Source: Martelella mediterranea
GTDB lineage: Bacteria > Pseudomonadota > Alphaproteobacteria > Rhizobiales > Rhizobiaceae
NCBI GenBank assembly: GCA_003001975.1
Contig: PVUG01000009.1
Location: 156,847 to 220,846 of the forward strand
Reading direction: 5' to 3'
DNA: 64,000 bases
Part shown: positions 8,742 to 17,543 of the stretch, piece by piece
Position numbering within the stretch: the first letter of the stretch is position 1
Layout of the letters: every line of letters starts with the position of its first letter
Program-made: the position numbers and the translations under genes
The notes under the pieces: generated by a model
Database searches by the model: none
Told to the model about the DNA's origin: nothing
The model's input: the letters and a program-made list of their open reading frames with translations, nothing else

Positions 8742-9661
8742 CCACAGCGCCTGCCGGCGATGCGGTCGCGGAATTCGCGGCGGCGAAGATCAATCTTGCG
8801 CTTCACGTGACCGGGCAACGCGGCGACGGTTATCACCTGCTTGATTCGCTGGTGACCTTTGCCGATATCGGCGACCGGCTGACCTTCACGCCAAGCGACC
8901 GCGACATGTTTACGCTTTCGGGGCGTTTTGCTGACGATCTGCCGTATCATGACGATCCGGAAACCGGCAATCTGGTGCTGAAAGCGCGCAACCGGCTGCG
9001 CGTGGCGGCGGTTCAAACGGGCAGGCCCTGCGCGCCGGTTCATATCCATCTTGAGAAGAACCTGCCGGCCTCCTCCGGCATCGGCGGCGGTTCGGCCGAT
9101 GCCGCTGCGGCGCTCCGCGGGCTCGTTCGCCTCTGGCAGCCCGGCCTTGATGAGAAAAGCATTCACGCGATCGCTATCTCGCTGGGGGCCGATGTGCCGA
9201 TGTGCCTTGCCTCGCACCCGCTGATTGCCCGGGGCATCGGCGATACCATCCGGCCGGCGACGGGTTTTCCCCGCCTTGATCTCGTGCTTGCAAATCCGCT
9301 TCAGCCGATTGCAACCCCGGCAGTTTTCAGGGCGCTAAAAAACCGCCACAACCCGCCAATGGATCTTGGCGATCAGCCCGAAGACCGATGGGAAGACTGG
9401 ATTGCCCTCGTACGGCAAAGCCGCAACGACCTGCAACGGCCGGCAAACCGGATTGCGCCGGTCATTGATGCCGTGCTGGACGCATTGTCGTCATCAGGCG
9501 CGTCCCTCTCGCGCATGTCGGGTTCGGGTGCGACATGTTTCGGACTGTTTAGCGACCGTGAAAGCGCGCATGCTGCGGCAGACCGGCTTTCCCATGCCCG
9601 GCCCGACTGGTTCGTGACCGCAACCGCCACCGTTGCCGCAGGAGAAGAACACCATGGCTGA
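8738..9661 (+). CDS. ispE: 4-(cytidine 5'-diphospho)-2-C-methyl-D-erythritol kinase
   Basis: 307-residue GHMP kinase of the non-mevalonate (MEP) isoprenoid pathway, phosphorylating CDP-methylerythritol. N-terminal AAAKINLALHVTGQRGDGYHLLDSLV, ATP-binding LPASSGIGGGSADAAAAL at about 109-126, and C-terminal LSRMSGSGATCFGLF are diagnostic. The GTG start at 8738 overlaps the stop of the TPR gene (GTGA). Supplies precursors used by the nearby polyprenyl synthase. The 3' end overlaps the next gene by 8 bp. Confidence 0.95.
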   Translation: MTTAPAGDAVAEFAAAKINLALHVTGQRGDGYHLLDSLVTFADIGDRLTFTPSDRDMFTLSGRFADDLPYHDDPETGNLVLKARNRLRVAAVQTGRPCAPVHIHLEKNLPASSGIGGGSADAAAALRGLVRLWQPGLDEKSIHAIAISLGADVPMCLASHPLIARGIGDTIRPATGFPRLDLVLANPLQPIATPAVFRALKNRHNPPMDLGDQPEDRWEDWIALVRQSRNDLQRPANRIAPVIDAVLDALSSSGASLSRMSGSGATCFGLFSDRESAHAAADRLSHARPDWFVTATATVAAGEEHHG

Positions 9662-10184
9662 ACGCCCCTTCATTCCCGTCCGCTTTGCCGTGCTGACCGT
9701 TTCCGACAGTCGCACGCTTGCCGATGACCGTTCCGGCGACACGCTTGTGCAACGCATCGAGACCGCCGGCCACGCATGCGCGGACCGCCGGATCGTCGGT
9801 GACGACCGCGCCGAAATCGAAAGCGTCGTGCGAGGCTGGTGCCTTGATCCGGCCGTCGATGTGGTGCTGACCACCGGCGGCACGGGCTTTACCGGACGCG
9901 ATGTGACGCCGGAAGCCATCGAACCGTTGTTCGAAAAGCGCATGGACGGCTTTTCCGCCATCTTCCACCGCATTTCATTCGAAAAGATCGGCACATCAAC
10001 GGTGCAGTCGCGGGCAACTGCGGGGCTCAGCAACCAGACCTTCGTCTTCGTGCTGCCCGGTTCACCGGGCGCCTGCCGCGATGCATGGGACGGTATTCTG
10101 GAAAAACAGTTCGACTACCGCCAGCAACCCTGCAATTTCGTGGAAATCATGCCGCGGCTCGACGAGCACCTCAAACGCGGCTGA
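9654..10184 (+). CDS. moaB: Molybdenum cofactor biosynthesis protein B (MogA/MoaB family)
   Basis: 176-residue protein of the MogA/MoaB fold, involved in adenylylating molybdopterin. Visible: VLTVSDSRTLADDRSGD near residues 13-29, VVLTTGGTGFTGRDVTPEAI near 71-90, and the C-terminal VFVLPGSPGACRDAWDGIL. ATG at 9654 lies inside the end of ispE with GGAGA upstream; the frame from 9633 has no better site. FdhD, encoded at 38.3 kb, is another molybdoenzyme factor. Confidence 0.92.
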   Translation: MAERPFIPVRFAVLTVSDSRTLADDRSGDTLVQRIETAGHACADRRIVGDDRAEIESVVRGWCLDPAVDVVLTTGGTGFTGRDVTPEAIEPLFEKRMDGFSAIFHRISFEKIGTSTVQSRATAGLSNQTFVFVLPGSPGACRDAWDGILEKQFDYRQQPCNFVEIMPRLDEHLKRG

Positions 10185-10199
10185 CGCCGACGGGCCGTT

Positions 10200-10718
10200 T
10201 CAGACCCTGACCGAAGCCCAGGCCGGAATGATCTCGCAGGACAGCTTGCGCGTCATCTGCCTGCGGGCAAGCGCCAGAGGGGACTTGCCGCATGCCTGGG
10301 CCTTTTCGACGGCCAGCTGGCGCGGCATGAGAACGCCCACTTCAAGCGGGCAGCGCCGCTGGAACAGAACCTGGCGGAGCGGCCGGCGATGCCGGCGCGA
10401 GCGCGAAAACCGCGCCGGCCGCGTTTCCAGCGCCATATGTTCGAAGATCGCCTCGACCCAGCCCGAAAGCGGCCGTGCGCCGGGCTCCAGCACGAGGATC
10501 CAGTCACCGCGCGCCTGACGCATCACCTCGGCAAGATCCCATGAGCGCAGATAGTGGCATCCGGCGGCATCCGCCACCCGCTCCGTGCCGTCGTCTGAGC
10601 CGTGATCGAGCACAATGACATCGCTGACAAGCCCCTCGACCGCGCCGACAACCAGCGTCGACAGCGTATGGGCGAGTTCCGCCTCGTGATTTGTAGTTTC
10701 GATAACGACGCTGAGCAT
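10200..10718 (-). CDS. Small family 2 glycosyltransferase-like protein
   Basis: 172 residues beginning MLSVVIETTNHEAELAHTL, a GT-A nucleotide-sugar fold start. VIVLDHGSDDGTERVA replaces the usual DDGSxDxT block, and GDWILVLEPGARPL stands where the DxD motif is normally found. The protein is shorter than full GT2 enzymes (about 250-350) and its C-terminal third is very Arg-rich (FSRSRRHRRPLRQVLFQRR), so it may be a degenerate or non-catalytic relative. ATG at 10718 follows AAGGAGATC. Convergent with moaB, divergent from the radical SAM gene. Confidence 0.65.
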   Translation of the reverse strand: MLSVVIETTNHEAELAHTLSTLVVGAVEGLVSDVIVLDHGSDDGTERVADAAGCHYLRSWDLAEVMRQARGDWILVLEPGARPLSGWVEAIFEHMALETRPARFSRSRRHRRPLRQVLFQRRCPLEVGVLMPRQLAVEKAQACGKSPLALARRQMTRKLSCEIIPAWASVRV

Positions 10719-10767
10719 GATCTCCTTATGGCAAAGGAACGGGTCTGTTGCAAAGGAGAACATAAAT

Positions 10768-10800
10768 GTTCTTGCTTTGTTCTCGTCGGTGCGATAAATT
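10768..10800 (+). promoter_or_regulatory. SOS (LexA) box overlapping a promoter of the radical SAM gene
   Basis: GTTC (10768-10771), seven bases, GTTC (10779-10782) is exactly the alphaproteobacterial LexA consensus GTTC-N7-GTTC. A third half-site, GAAC, lies at 10758-10761, making GAAC-N6-GTTC-N7-GTTC. TTGCTT (10772-10777), 17 bases, TAAATT (10795-10800) forms a good sigma-70 promoter whose -35 lies between the two GTTC half-sites, so a bound repressor would block it. The ATG of the radical SAM gene is 73 bp beyond. Confidence 0.7.
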
Positions 10801-10872
10801 CATGATGAAGTGTTGCCGTTGGACCCCGCATTTTCGGGGCCGGACACCGCAATGAGCCGATGAGGTCTGATC

Positions 10873-12000
10873 ATGGATGATGCCTTCATTACCGATTTTG
10901 CCAGCGCGCCGCCGCCCGAACGCCACTTCGAGCCGGTGGTGCGTGACCGGCGGCGCGGCCGGGCTGCAACCGCCAATCCCGATGGCCGTTTCGAACCGGT
11001 CACGCGCGAGCATTTCGATGACGGCTGGGATATCGATGATGAACTGCCGGCGCTTGCCACCGAAGTCCAGGTGGAAAAGGTCAAGACCATCATCACCCGC
11101 AATACCTCGCCCGACGTGCCGTTCGAGCGCTCGATCAACCCCTATCGCGGCTGCGAACACGGCTGCATCTATTGTTTTGCCCGCCCGACTCACGGTTTCA
11201 TGGGGCTTTCTGCCGGGCTCGATTTCGAGACGAAGCTGTTTGCCAAACCGGATGCGCCGCGCCAGCTTGCCCGTGAACTGGCAAAGCCCGGCTACAAGGC
11301 CAGGACAATCGCCATCGGCACCAATACCGACCCTTATCAGCCGGTCGAAAAGACCTGGCGGATCATGCGGCAGACGCTGGAAGTGCTGGCCGAGGCCAAT
11401 CATCCGGTTTCGATCACCACGAAATCAGCGCTCGTGCTGCGCGACCTCGATATCCTGTCGGCAATGGCGGAGAAACATCTCGTCAAGGTGATGGTTTCCG
11501 TGACCACGCTCGACCGCAAGCTTGCGCGTGCAATGGAACCGCGCGCCGCCACGCCGCCGCGCCGGCTTGAAACCATCCGCACGCTGAGCGAACACGGCAT
11601 TCCCGTCGGCATCTCCGTCGCGCCCGTGGTGCCGGCGCTGACCGATCACGAGATCGAACGCATCCTCGACAGCGGCAAGGCCGCCGGCGCGCGCGAAGCA
11701 AGCTATATTCTGCTGCGCCTGCCGCTGGAAGTGGCACCGCTGTTCAAGGACTGGCTTCTGGAACACCACCCCGAACGCTACCGCCATGTGATGAGCCTCA
11801 TCCGGTCGATGCGCGGCGGCAAGGATTACGACGCCGAGTTCGGCAAGCGCATGAAAGGCAGCGGTCCCTATGCCTGGCAGATCGCGCGGCGTTTCGAGCT
11901 TGCCGTCAAGCGGCTCGGCCTCGCACGGCGGGGCGGCGCACTGCGCGAGGATCTGTTCGTGCCGCCGGATGGCGCGGGCACCCAGCTCAACCTGTTCTGA
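10873..12000 (+). CDS. PA0069 family radical SAM protein
   Basis: 375 residues. The radical SAM cluster motif is CEHGCIYC (Cys94, Cys98, Cys101), preceded by [17 protein letters not shown] and followed by the family segment [22 protein letters not shown]-terminal LYDLF-like ending (TQLNLF). The family resembles the spore photoproduct lyase group in its core but its substrate is unknown; NCBI-type annotation is PA0069 family radical SAM protein. It sits directly upstream of rnhB, as in other rhizobia to my knowledge. The SOS box in its promoter suggests induction by DNA damage. Confidence 0.9.
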   Translation: MDDAFITDFASAPPPERHFEPVVRDRRRGRAATANPDGRFEPVTREHFDDGWDIDDELPALATEVQVEKVKTIITRNTSPDVPFERSINPYRGCEHGCIYCFARPTHGFMGLSAGLDFETKLFAKPDAPRQLARELAKPGYKARTIAIGTNTDPYQPVEKTWRIMRQTLEVLAEANHPVSITTKSALVLRDLDILSAMAEKHLVKVMVSVTTLDRKLARAMEPRAATPPRRLETIRTLSEHGIPVGISVAPVVPALTDHEIERILDSGKAAGAREASYILLRLPLEVAPLFKDWLLEHHPERYRHVMSLIRSMRGGKDYDAEFGKRMKGSGPYAWQIARRFELAVKRLGLARRGGALREDLFVPPDGAGTQLNLF

Positions 12001-12178
12001 TGCGCTGGTCCAGTCCTGCCTGCGACCTTCGGCGGGGGGGCAGTGCTGTTGTGTTTCCGGCCGGCCGTTCCCTGGGCCGGGGCCGAAGAAGTCTCCTTTG
12101 CCGCCGCACCCGGTCGCCCTTCGGGGTCAGACCGGAAGGAGACTTGCGGGAGATCGGCGGGTGGTGTCAAATGACGTC

Positions 12179-12874
12179 ATGTCATTGAACACACCTGCCG
12201 ATTCTCCTGCCCTTTTCAATCTGCTGCCGGATGGTCCCGATTTTTCGATGGAACAGACCGCCAGGCGGAAAGCCCTCTGGCCGGTTGCCGGTTGCGACGA
12301 GGCCGGGCGCGGTCCGCTGGCCGGCCCCGTGGTCGCCGCCGCGGTGATCCTCGACCCCGATCGCATTCCTGAAGGCCTCAATGATTCCAAGAAGCTTTCC
12401 GCCAGAAAGCGCGAGAAACTGTTCGAGCTGATCATGGCGGATGCCATCGTCTCTGTCGCCTCCAGCGGCCCGGCGCTGATCGACCGGATCAACATTCTCG
12501 CCGCCAGCCTCGACGCCATGCGCCGCGCGGTCTGCAGCCTGCCCGTTGCACCGGCCCTGGTTCTGACGGATGGCCGTGATCGCCCGCCGGGCATTGCCTG
12601 CAAGGCCGACCCGGTGATCAAGGGCGACGGCCGGTCGCTGTCCATCGCCGCCGCTTCGATCGTCGCCAAGGTTACGCGAGACCGGATGATGACGCTTGCC
12701 GCGACATTCTATCCCGCCTACGGCTTCGATGCCCATGCCGGATACGGAACCGCCCGTCACCTTCGCGCGCTCAGCGAAGCCGGCCCCTGCCCACTGCACC
12801 GCAGGAGCTTCCGGCCGATCAGGGAACTGCAACACGGCGAAAATGACAGCAAACGCGCGACGACCGGACCATAA
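12179..12874 (+). CDS. rnhB: Ribonuclease HII
   Basis: 231-residue RNase H type 2 enzyme removing single ribonucleotides and RNA from RNA-DNA hybrids. [19 protein letters not shown] near residues 38-56 holds catalytic Asp40-Glu41; [11 protein letters not shown] follows, then [11 protein letters not shown] and a third acidic site. The start is uncertain: ATG 12179 ([22 protein letters not shown]) matches rhizobial N-termini but has a weak ribosome site. In the rhizobial genomes I know the next gene is the cell-cycle methyltransferase ccrM; here a tRNA follows instead. Confidence 0.92.
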   Translation: MSLNTPADSPALFNLLPDGPDFSMEQTARRKALWPVAGCDEAGRGPLAGPVVAAAVILDPDRIPEGLNDSKKLSARKREKLFELIMADAIVSVASSGPALIDRINILAASLDAMRRAVCSLPVAPALVLTDGRDRPPGIACKADPVIKGDGRSLSIAAASIVAKVTRDRMMTLAATFYPAYGFDAHAGYGTARHLRALSEAGPCPLHRRSFRPIRELQHGENDSKRATTGP

Positions 12875-12927
12875 AGGTCTTCGCCATACGCAAACCGGGA
12901 GGAAAGGAAAAATATCGGGAAAATTGA

Positions 12928-13004
12928 TGGTCGGAGTGGCAAGATTCGAACTTGCGACCCCCTCGTCCCGAACGAGGTGCGCTACCAGGCTGCGCTACAC
13001 TCCG
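12928..13004 (-). tRNA. tRNA-Pro (anticodon CGG)
   Basis: A 77-nt cloverleaf on the minus strand. Acceptor arms CGGAGTG/CACTCCG, D arm GCGC/GCGC, anticodon stem CCTCG/CGAGG with loop TTCGGGA (anticodon CGG, reading CCG), T arm GCAAG-TTCGAAT-CTTGC, discriminator A and an encoded CCA at 12928-12930. CCG is a major proline codon in this high-GC genome. A sigma-70 promoter lies directly upstream. Confidence 0.97.
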
Positions 13005-13018
13005 TGACCAGCGGCTGC

Positions 13019-13047
13019 TCTATAAAACAGCATGCGGTATTCGGCAA
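13019..13047 (-). promoter_or_regulatory. Probable tRNA-Pro promoter
   Basis: On the minus strand TTGCCG (13042-13047), 17 bases, TATAGA (13019-13024), ending 14 bp before the mature tRNA 5' end. Spacing and position fit a sigma-70 promoter. Confidence 0.5.
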
Positions 13048-13384
13048 GCGTCCTGTGAAACTTTTTTGATGGTTTTGTCACGTGGCTGCGTTACCCTCTC
13101 CTGAGGCTGTTCGCGCCATGAAGTTTTCATCAGCGCAGCAAAAGCAGGATCGGGCTGTTAAAGCTGGTATTGCTTGTCTAGAATATGAACGGAACCACAG
13201 GATGCGTAGTGCGTTGGTCATATGGCCTAGTATTTTACGGCTCATGATTGACGGCGGAAACGCTCTGTTGCGTGGTCCTTTTCGGAATAAGCTGCGTTAC
13301 GACGGAGCTTTTGCATTTTTTGAAAGTTCGCCGGCGGTTTTATTGGGCCGGTACATTGCGTAGAAAAAAGGATAGATCGTATCA
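13048..13384. other. AT-richer intergenic region before phosphomannomutase
   Basis: About 340 bp of visibly lower GC than its surroundings, between the tRNA-Pro promoter and the phosphomannomutase start. A 93-codon open frame (13082-13363, GTG start) runs through it, but the product resembles nothing I know, has poor codon bias for this genome and no clear ribosome site. I treat it as non-coding upstream DNA, possibly a remnant of transfer next to the tRNA. Confidence 0.4.
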
Positions 13385-14803
13385 ATGAGTGTAAAATTCG
13401 GCACCAGCGGATTGCGCGGCCTCTCGGTAGACCTTCTCGGTGAACCCTCCTCTCTCTACTCTGCGGCGTTCTGCCGCCATCTGGAGGACACCGGACAGGC
13501 CGAAAAGGGCGCTCCGATACTGGTCGGACAGGATTTTCGCGACTCAAGCCCGGCCATTGCTGCCAGCTGCATGGGGGCCATCGCCGCATCGGGCTTCACA
13601 CCAATCGACTGCGGCGCGCTGCCGACACCGGCGCTCGCCTTTTTCGGGCAGAAAAAGAACGCCGCCTCGATCATGATCACCGGCTCGCACATCCCCGCAG
13701 ACCGTAACGGCATCAAGTTTTATCGCGCCGACGGCGAAATCACCAAGGATGACGAACAGGCGATTTCCGCCTGGGCGGAAAAGCTGAAAGGCACAGTCGA
13801 GACAGGAAACGCCGAAGGTGAAGACATGTCCAGCGAGGCGCAGGCCCTGTTTACCGCGCGCTGCACCGCGATCCTGCCGGAGGATGCCCTTGCCGGCATG
13901 AAGATCGGCATTTATCAGCACTCGACCGTCGCCCGGGACCTGTTCATCGCCGTTCTGGAGCATTATGGCGCGGATGTCGTCCCGCTCGGCTTTTCCGAGA
14001 CCTTCATTCCGGTCGATACCGAAGCCGTTTCCGACGAGACCGTCGACCTCCTGAAGGGCTGGGCGAAGGAGCACGGCCTCGACGCGCTGATCTCGTCCGA
14101 TGGCGATGCCGACCGCCCGCTTGTTGCCGATGAGACCGGAACGCCGCTGCGCGGCGACCTGGTTGGCCTGATGACGGCCAATTTCCTCAAGGCAAAGGTG
14201 GTCGTCACGCCCGTCACATCCAATTCCGGCATCGAGAAGAACGGCGATTTCGAAGTCGTGCGCACCCGCGTCGGATCGCCCTTCGTCATCGCCGGCATGA
14301 TGGACGCGCTGAAGTCCGGCAAGGACGGCGTCATGGGCTTCGAGGCCAATGGCGGCCTTCTGACGGCATCGCCTTTCCGCCCGGCCGACGACACGATTGC
14401 CCCGCTGCCCACCCGCGACTGCTTCCTGCCGATCCTGTCGGCGCTTTATCTTGCCGCCAAGGACAAGCGGCCGATGTCGGAACTGGCAAAAGCCTACAGC
14501 CTGCCGGTGGCCGATGCCGACCGCATCAAGGACTTCTCGCAGGAGCGCAGCGGCGCCCTGATGGCCTATCTGCGCGAACGCGACGAAAACCTCTCCGCCT
14601 TCCTCGAGCCGGTGGGAACAGTTGCCGACAGAAGCGATATCGACGGCCTGCGGGTAACGCTTGAAGACGGCCGCATCATCCATTTTCGCCCGTCCGGCAA
14701 CGCGCCGGAAATGCGCTGCTATGTCGAGGCGAAAGATGCTGACGCAGCAAGCAGGCTTCTCAGGCAGGGCCTTTCCCTTATTGAGGACTTCAAAGCCACC
14801 TGA
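13385..14803 (+). CDS. Phosphomannomutase/phosphoglucomutase
   Basis: 472-residue alpha-D-phosphohexomutase interconverting mannose-6-P and mannose-1-P (or the glucose equivalents). All four family loops are visible: catalytic Ser101 in ITGSHIPADRNG, metal loop SSDGDADRP (about 238-244), sugar loop GFEANGGLL, and phosphate loop RPSGNAPEMRCYVEA near the C-terminus. It is followed by the guanylyltransferase gene, so a role in GDP-mannose supply for surface polysaccharide is likely. manB or exoC-type naming is possible; the substrate preference cannot be read from sequence. Confidence 0.9.
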   Translation: MSVKFGTSGLRGLSVDLLGEPSSLYSAAFCRHLEDTGQAEKGAPILVGQDFRDSSPAIAASCMGAIAASGFTPIDCGALPTPALAFFGQKKNAASIMITGSHIPADRNGIKFYRADGEITKDDEQAISAWAEKLKGTVETGNAEGEDMSSEAQALFTARCTAILPEDALAGMKIGIYQHSTVARDLFIAVLEHYGADVVPLGFSETFIPVDTEAVSDETVDLLKGWAKEHGLDALISSDGDADRPLVADETGTPLRGDLVGLMTANFLKAKVVVTPVTSNSGIEKNGDFEVVRTRVGSPFVIAGMMDALKSGKDGVMGFEANGGLLTASPFRPADDTIAPLPTRDCFLPILSALYLAAKDKRPMSELAKAYSLPVADADRIKDFSQERSGALMAYLRERDENLSAFLEPVGTVADRSDIDGLRVTLEDGRIIHFRPSGNAPEMRCYVEAKDADAASRLLRQGLSLIEDFKAT

Positions 14804-14854
14804 ACCCGACCTTTTTCCGAAAGCCATTTGAGACATTTATTGGAGTAGCAGAAC

Positions 14855-16288
14855 ATGACCAGCAAGATCGTTCCCGTCATCATGGCCGGCGGCAAGGGCA
14901 CGCGGCTCTGGCCGCTGTCGCGCGCCACCGCGCCGAAACAGTTCATCCGCTTTCTCGGCCCCAAGACGCTCTATCAGAAGACGCTCGAACGTGTGTCCGA
15001 TGACGAACGTTATGAGGCGCCGATCATCCTGACGAACGAGGATTTCCGCTTCCTCGCCGCCGAACAGGCGCGCGAGATCGACATGGAACTTTCCGGCATC
15101 ATTCTGGAACCGATCGCGCGCAATACGGCGCCGGCCGTTGCCGCCGCCGCCGCGCTGGTGCGCAACAATTTCGGCGAAGACGCCATCATGCAGGTATTTG
15201 CCTCCGACCACGAGATTGAGGCAGGCCCGGACTATTTCGCTTGCATCGAAACCGCCTATGCAGCCGCCAAATCCGGCAAGCTGGTCACCTTCGGCATCGA
15301 GCCGACCGAACCGGCCACCGGCTACGGCTATATCGAGGCCGGGAACGAACTGCCGACAGGCGCGCGCAGCGTTGCCCGTTTCGTGGAAAAGCCGGAACAG
15401 GCGAAAGCCGAGGAAATGCTGGCAGCCGGAAACTACACCTGGAACTCGGGCATCTTCATGTTCCCGATCTCGGTGCTGGTGCGCGAGCTTGAGGCCTATG
15501 CCCCCGAGGTCATGCAATATGCCGAACAGGCCGTATTGAAGGATGAAAGCGATCTGGAACTCGACTTCATCCGCCTCGACAAGGAAGCCTTCGAGAAATG
15601 CCCCGACATTTCCATCGACTACGCCGTCATGGAAAAGACCGCCGAGGCGGCCGTCATCCCCTCGCCCTTCTCATGGTCCGATCTCGGTTCGTGGGATGCC
15701 GTGTGGAAAAACGGCGATCAGGATGCTGACGGCAATGTCATCGCCGCTGATGCCACGCTGGTCGACACGACAAATTCGCTGGTCATCTCCCGCGACCTGC
15801 ATGTTGCCATGCAGGGCCTGGACGGCATGGCCGTGATTGCATCCGAAGATGCGGTCTATGTCGGCAAGCTCGAGGACAGCCAGAATGTCGGCAACATCGT
15901 CAAGATGCTGAAAGCGAGCAAGGAAACCAAGGCGCTCGCCGAGGAGCACCCGACCTCCTACCGTCCGTGGGGCGGCTATACCTCGATCATCAAGGGCGAG
16001 CGATTCCAGGCCAAGCGCATCTTCGTCAAACCGGGCAAGAAGCTTTCGCTGCAAAAGCACCACCACCGCGCCGAACACTGGATCGTGGTCAAGGGAACAG
16101 CCGAGGTGACGGTCGACGAGGATGTGAAGATGCTGACCGAAAACCAGTCGGTCTATATCCCGCTCGGCGCCGTGCATCGCCTGTCCAACCCCGGCAAGAT
16201 CACGCTGGAACTGATCGAGGTGCAGACCGGCTCCTATCTCGGGGAGGACGACATCATCCGTATCGTCGACGATTTCGGCCGCGGCTGA
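14855..16288 (+). CDS. Mannose-1-phosphate guanylyltransferase/mannose-6-phosphate isomerase
   Basis: 477-residue type II bifunctional protein (ManC/XanB/AlgA group). N-terminal GTP-mannose pyrophosphorylase domain with PVIMAGGKGTRLWPLSR (about 5-21) and PKQFIRFLG; FVEKPEQAKAEEML and NSGIFMFPISVLVRELE follow; IDYAVMEKT is conserved. The C-terminal cupin isomerase domain (about 370-470) carries PWGGYTSI, KPGKKLSLQKHHHRAEHWIVVKG with the metal-binding His cluster, and IPLGAVHRLSNPG. With the mutase upstream it makes GDP-mannose. A hairpin terminator follows. Confidence 0.94.
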   Translation: MTSKIVPVIMAGGKGTRLWPLSRATAPKQFIRFLGPKTLYQKTLERVSDDERYEAPIILTNEDFRFLAAEQAREIDMELSGIILEPIARNTAPAVAAAAALVRNNFGEDAIMQVFASDHEIEAGPDYFACIETAYAAAKSGKLVTFGIEPTEPATGYGYIEAGNELPTGARSVARFVEKPEQAKAEEMLAAGNYTWNSGIFMFPISVLVRELEAYAPEVMQYAEQAVLKDESDLELDFIRLDKEAFEKCPDISIDYAVMEKTAEAAVIPSPFSWSDLGSWDAVWKNGDQDADGNVIAADATLVDTTNSLVISRDLHVAMQGLDGMAVIASEDAVYVGKLEDSQNVGNIVKMLKASKETKALAEEHPTSYRPWGGYTSIIKGERFQAKRIFVKPGKKLSLQKHHHRAEHWIVVKGTAEVTVDEDVKMLTENQSVYIPLGAVHRLSNPGKITLELIEVQTGSYLGEDDIIRIVDDFGRG

Positions 16289-16316
16289 TCAAGCGCCGTC
16301 TAGCGAACAAGGAAAA

Positions 16317-16347
16317 GCCCGCGCCGGCGACGTCGGTGCGGGCTTTA
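16317..16347 (+). terminator. Terminator after the GDP-mannose genes
   Basis: Stem GCCCGCgCCG / CGGtGCGGGC (16317-16343, one G-T pair, 7-nt loop) followed by TTTATT. Confidence 0.65.
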
Positions 16348-16541
16348 TTGCGCAAAACAGATCATTTTCCGTTAGAATGATTGCGGCATACTTCATCGCC
16401 GCAAACTTCAGCGCAAAATACTGAATGCAGCGCAACGTCCATGCGCGCACCCTTGACCATCCCACCCGGCCCGCGATATCGTTGCCACACCAAACCCGAA
16501 ACCGGGTGAGACATCTTTCCTCAGATTCGAAGGGCCGGCAC

Positions 16542-17543
16542 ATGATCGAAACCCCTTATCTTCTGTTTCTCGGCGATGCCCCGGATGCGCTGGCCGCCAA
16601 GGTCGCCCAGGGCATAAAGGACTGGCGTCCGGATTATGCGGTCGGGCAGTTCCGCCTTGAGGGCTGCAAGGCCGACATGAAACTGCCGGACCTGACGATT
16701 GCCGAAGCGGTCGAAAAGGGCGTGAAGACGCTGGTCATCGGCGTTGCCAATCGCGGCGGCGTGATTTCGCCGGCATGGAAAAGCGTGCTGATCGAAGCGC
16801 TTGAGGCGGGGCTTGATCTGGCCTCCGGCCTGCACAACCTGCTGCGCAACGAGCCTGATCTGGCCGCAAAGGCCAAAGAACTCGGCCGCACGCTTCACGA
16901 TGTCCGCATTCCCGCCGTGCAGTATCCGATTGCAAACGGCAAGAAGCGCACCGGCAAGCGCATGCTCGCCGTCGGCACGGATTGCTCCGTCGGCAAGATG
17001 TACACCGCGCTTTGCGTCGAAAAGGCGATGCGCAAAAAGGGCCTGAAGGCCACCTTCCGCGCCACCGGCCAGACCGGCATTCTGATCACCGGCGACGGCG
17101 TGCCGCTTGATGCGGTGATTGCCGATTTCATGGCCGGTTCGGTCGAATATCTGACCCCCGACAACGACGCCGATCACTGGGACCTGATCGAGGGTCAGGG
17201 CAGCCTGTTCCACGCCTCCTATTCCGGCGTCACCATGGCGCTCGTCCATGGCGGCCAGCCGGATGCGCTGGTGCTCTGCCATGAGCCCGACCGCCCGCAT
17301 ATGCGCGGCCTGCCGGATTATCAGCTGCCGAGCCTGGAAGCATTGCGCGACCTTGCCCTTCAGGTCGCCCGCATCGTCAACCCGAACTGCAAGGTGGTCG
17401 GCATTTCCGCCAACACCTCGGCGATGACGGATGAGGAAGCACTGGCCTGGTGCCGTGAAACAGAGGCGCGCATGGGCCTGCCGACGGTCGACCCGTTCCG
17501 CCACGGCGCCGAGAAGCTTGCCGATGCGCTGGCCGAACTATGA
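16542..17543 (+). CDS. dgcN: DUF1611 protein, D-glutamate N-acetyltransferase DgcN
   Basis: 333 residues. N-terminal domain (PYLLFLGDAPDALAAKVAQGIKDWRPD) followed by a P-loop NTPase-like domain with GTDCSVGKMYTALCVEKAMRKKG near 145-167 and LIEGQGSLFHASYSGVT. This is the DUF1611 family. Published work on marine proteobacteria assigned it as DgcN, which acetylates D-glutamate before racemisation by DgcA; here the 4-bp overlap with the dgcA homologue supports that. ATG 16542 chosen by homologous N-terminus; the longer frame from 16425 has no support. Cytoplasmic. Confidence 0.82.
   Translation: MIETPYLLFLGDAPDALAAKVAQGIKDWRPDYAVGQFRLEGCKADMKLPDLTIAEAVEKGVKTLVIGVANRGGVISPAWKSVLIEALEAGLDLASGLHNLLRNEPDLAAKAKELGRTLHDVRIPAVQYPIANGKKRTGKRMLAVGTDCSVGKMYTALCVEKAMRKKGLKATFRATGQTGILITGDGVPLDAVIADFMAGSVEYLTPDNDADHWDLIEGQGSLFHASYSGVTMALVHGGQPDALVLCHEPDRPHMRGLPDYQLPSLEALRDLALQVARIVNPNCKVVGISANTSAMTDEEALAWCRETEARMGLPTVDPFRHGAEKLADALAEL

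Noticed and set aside
13082..13363. 93-codon frame between tRNA-Pro and phosphomannomutase
   Set aside because: GTG start without ribosome site, atypical composition, no recognisable family; described as intergenic.
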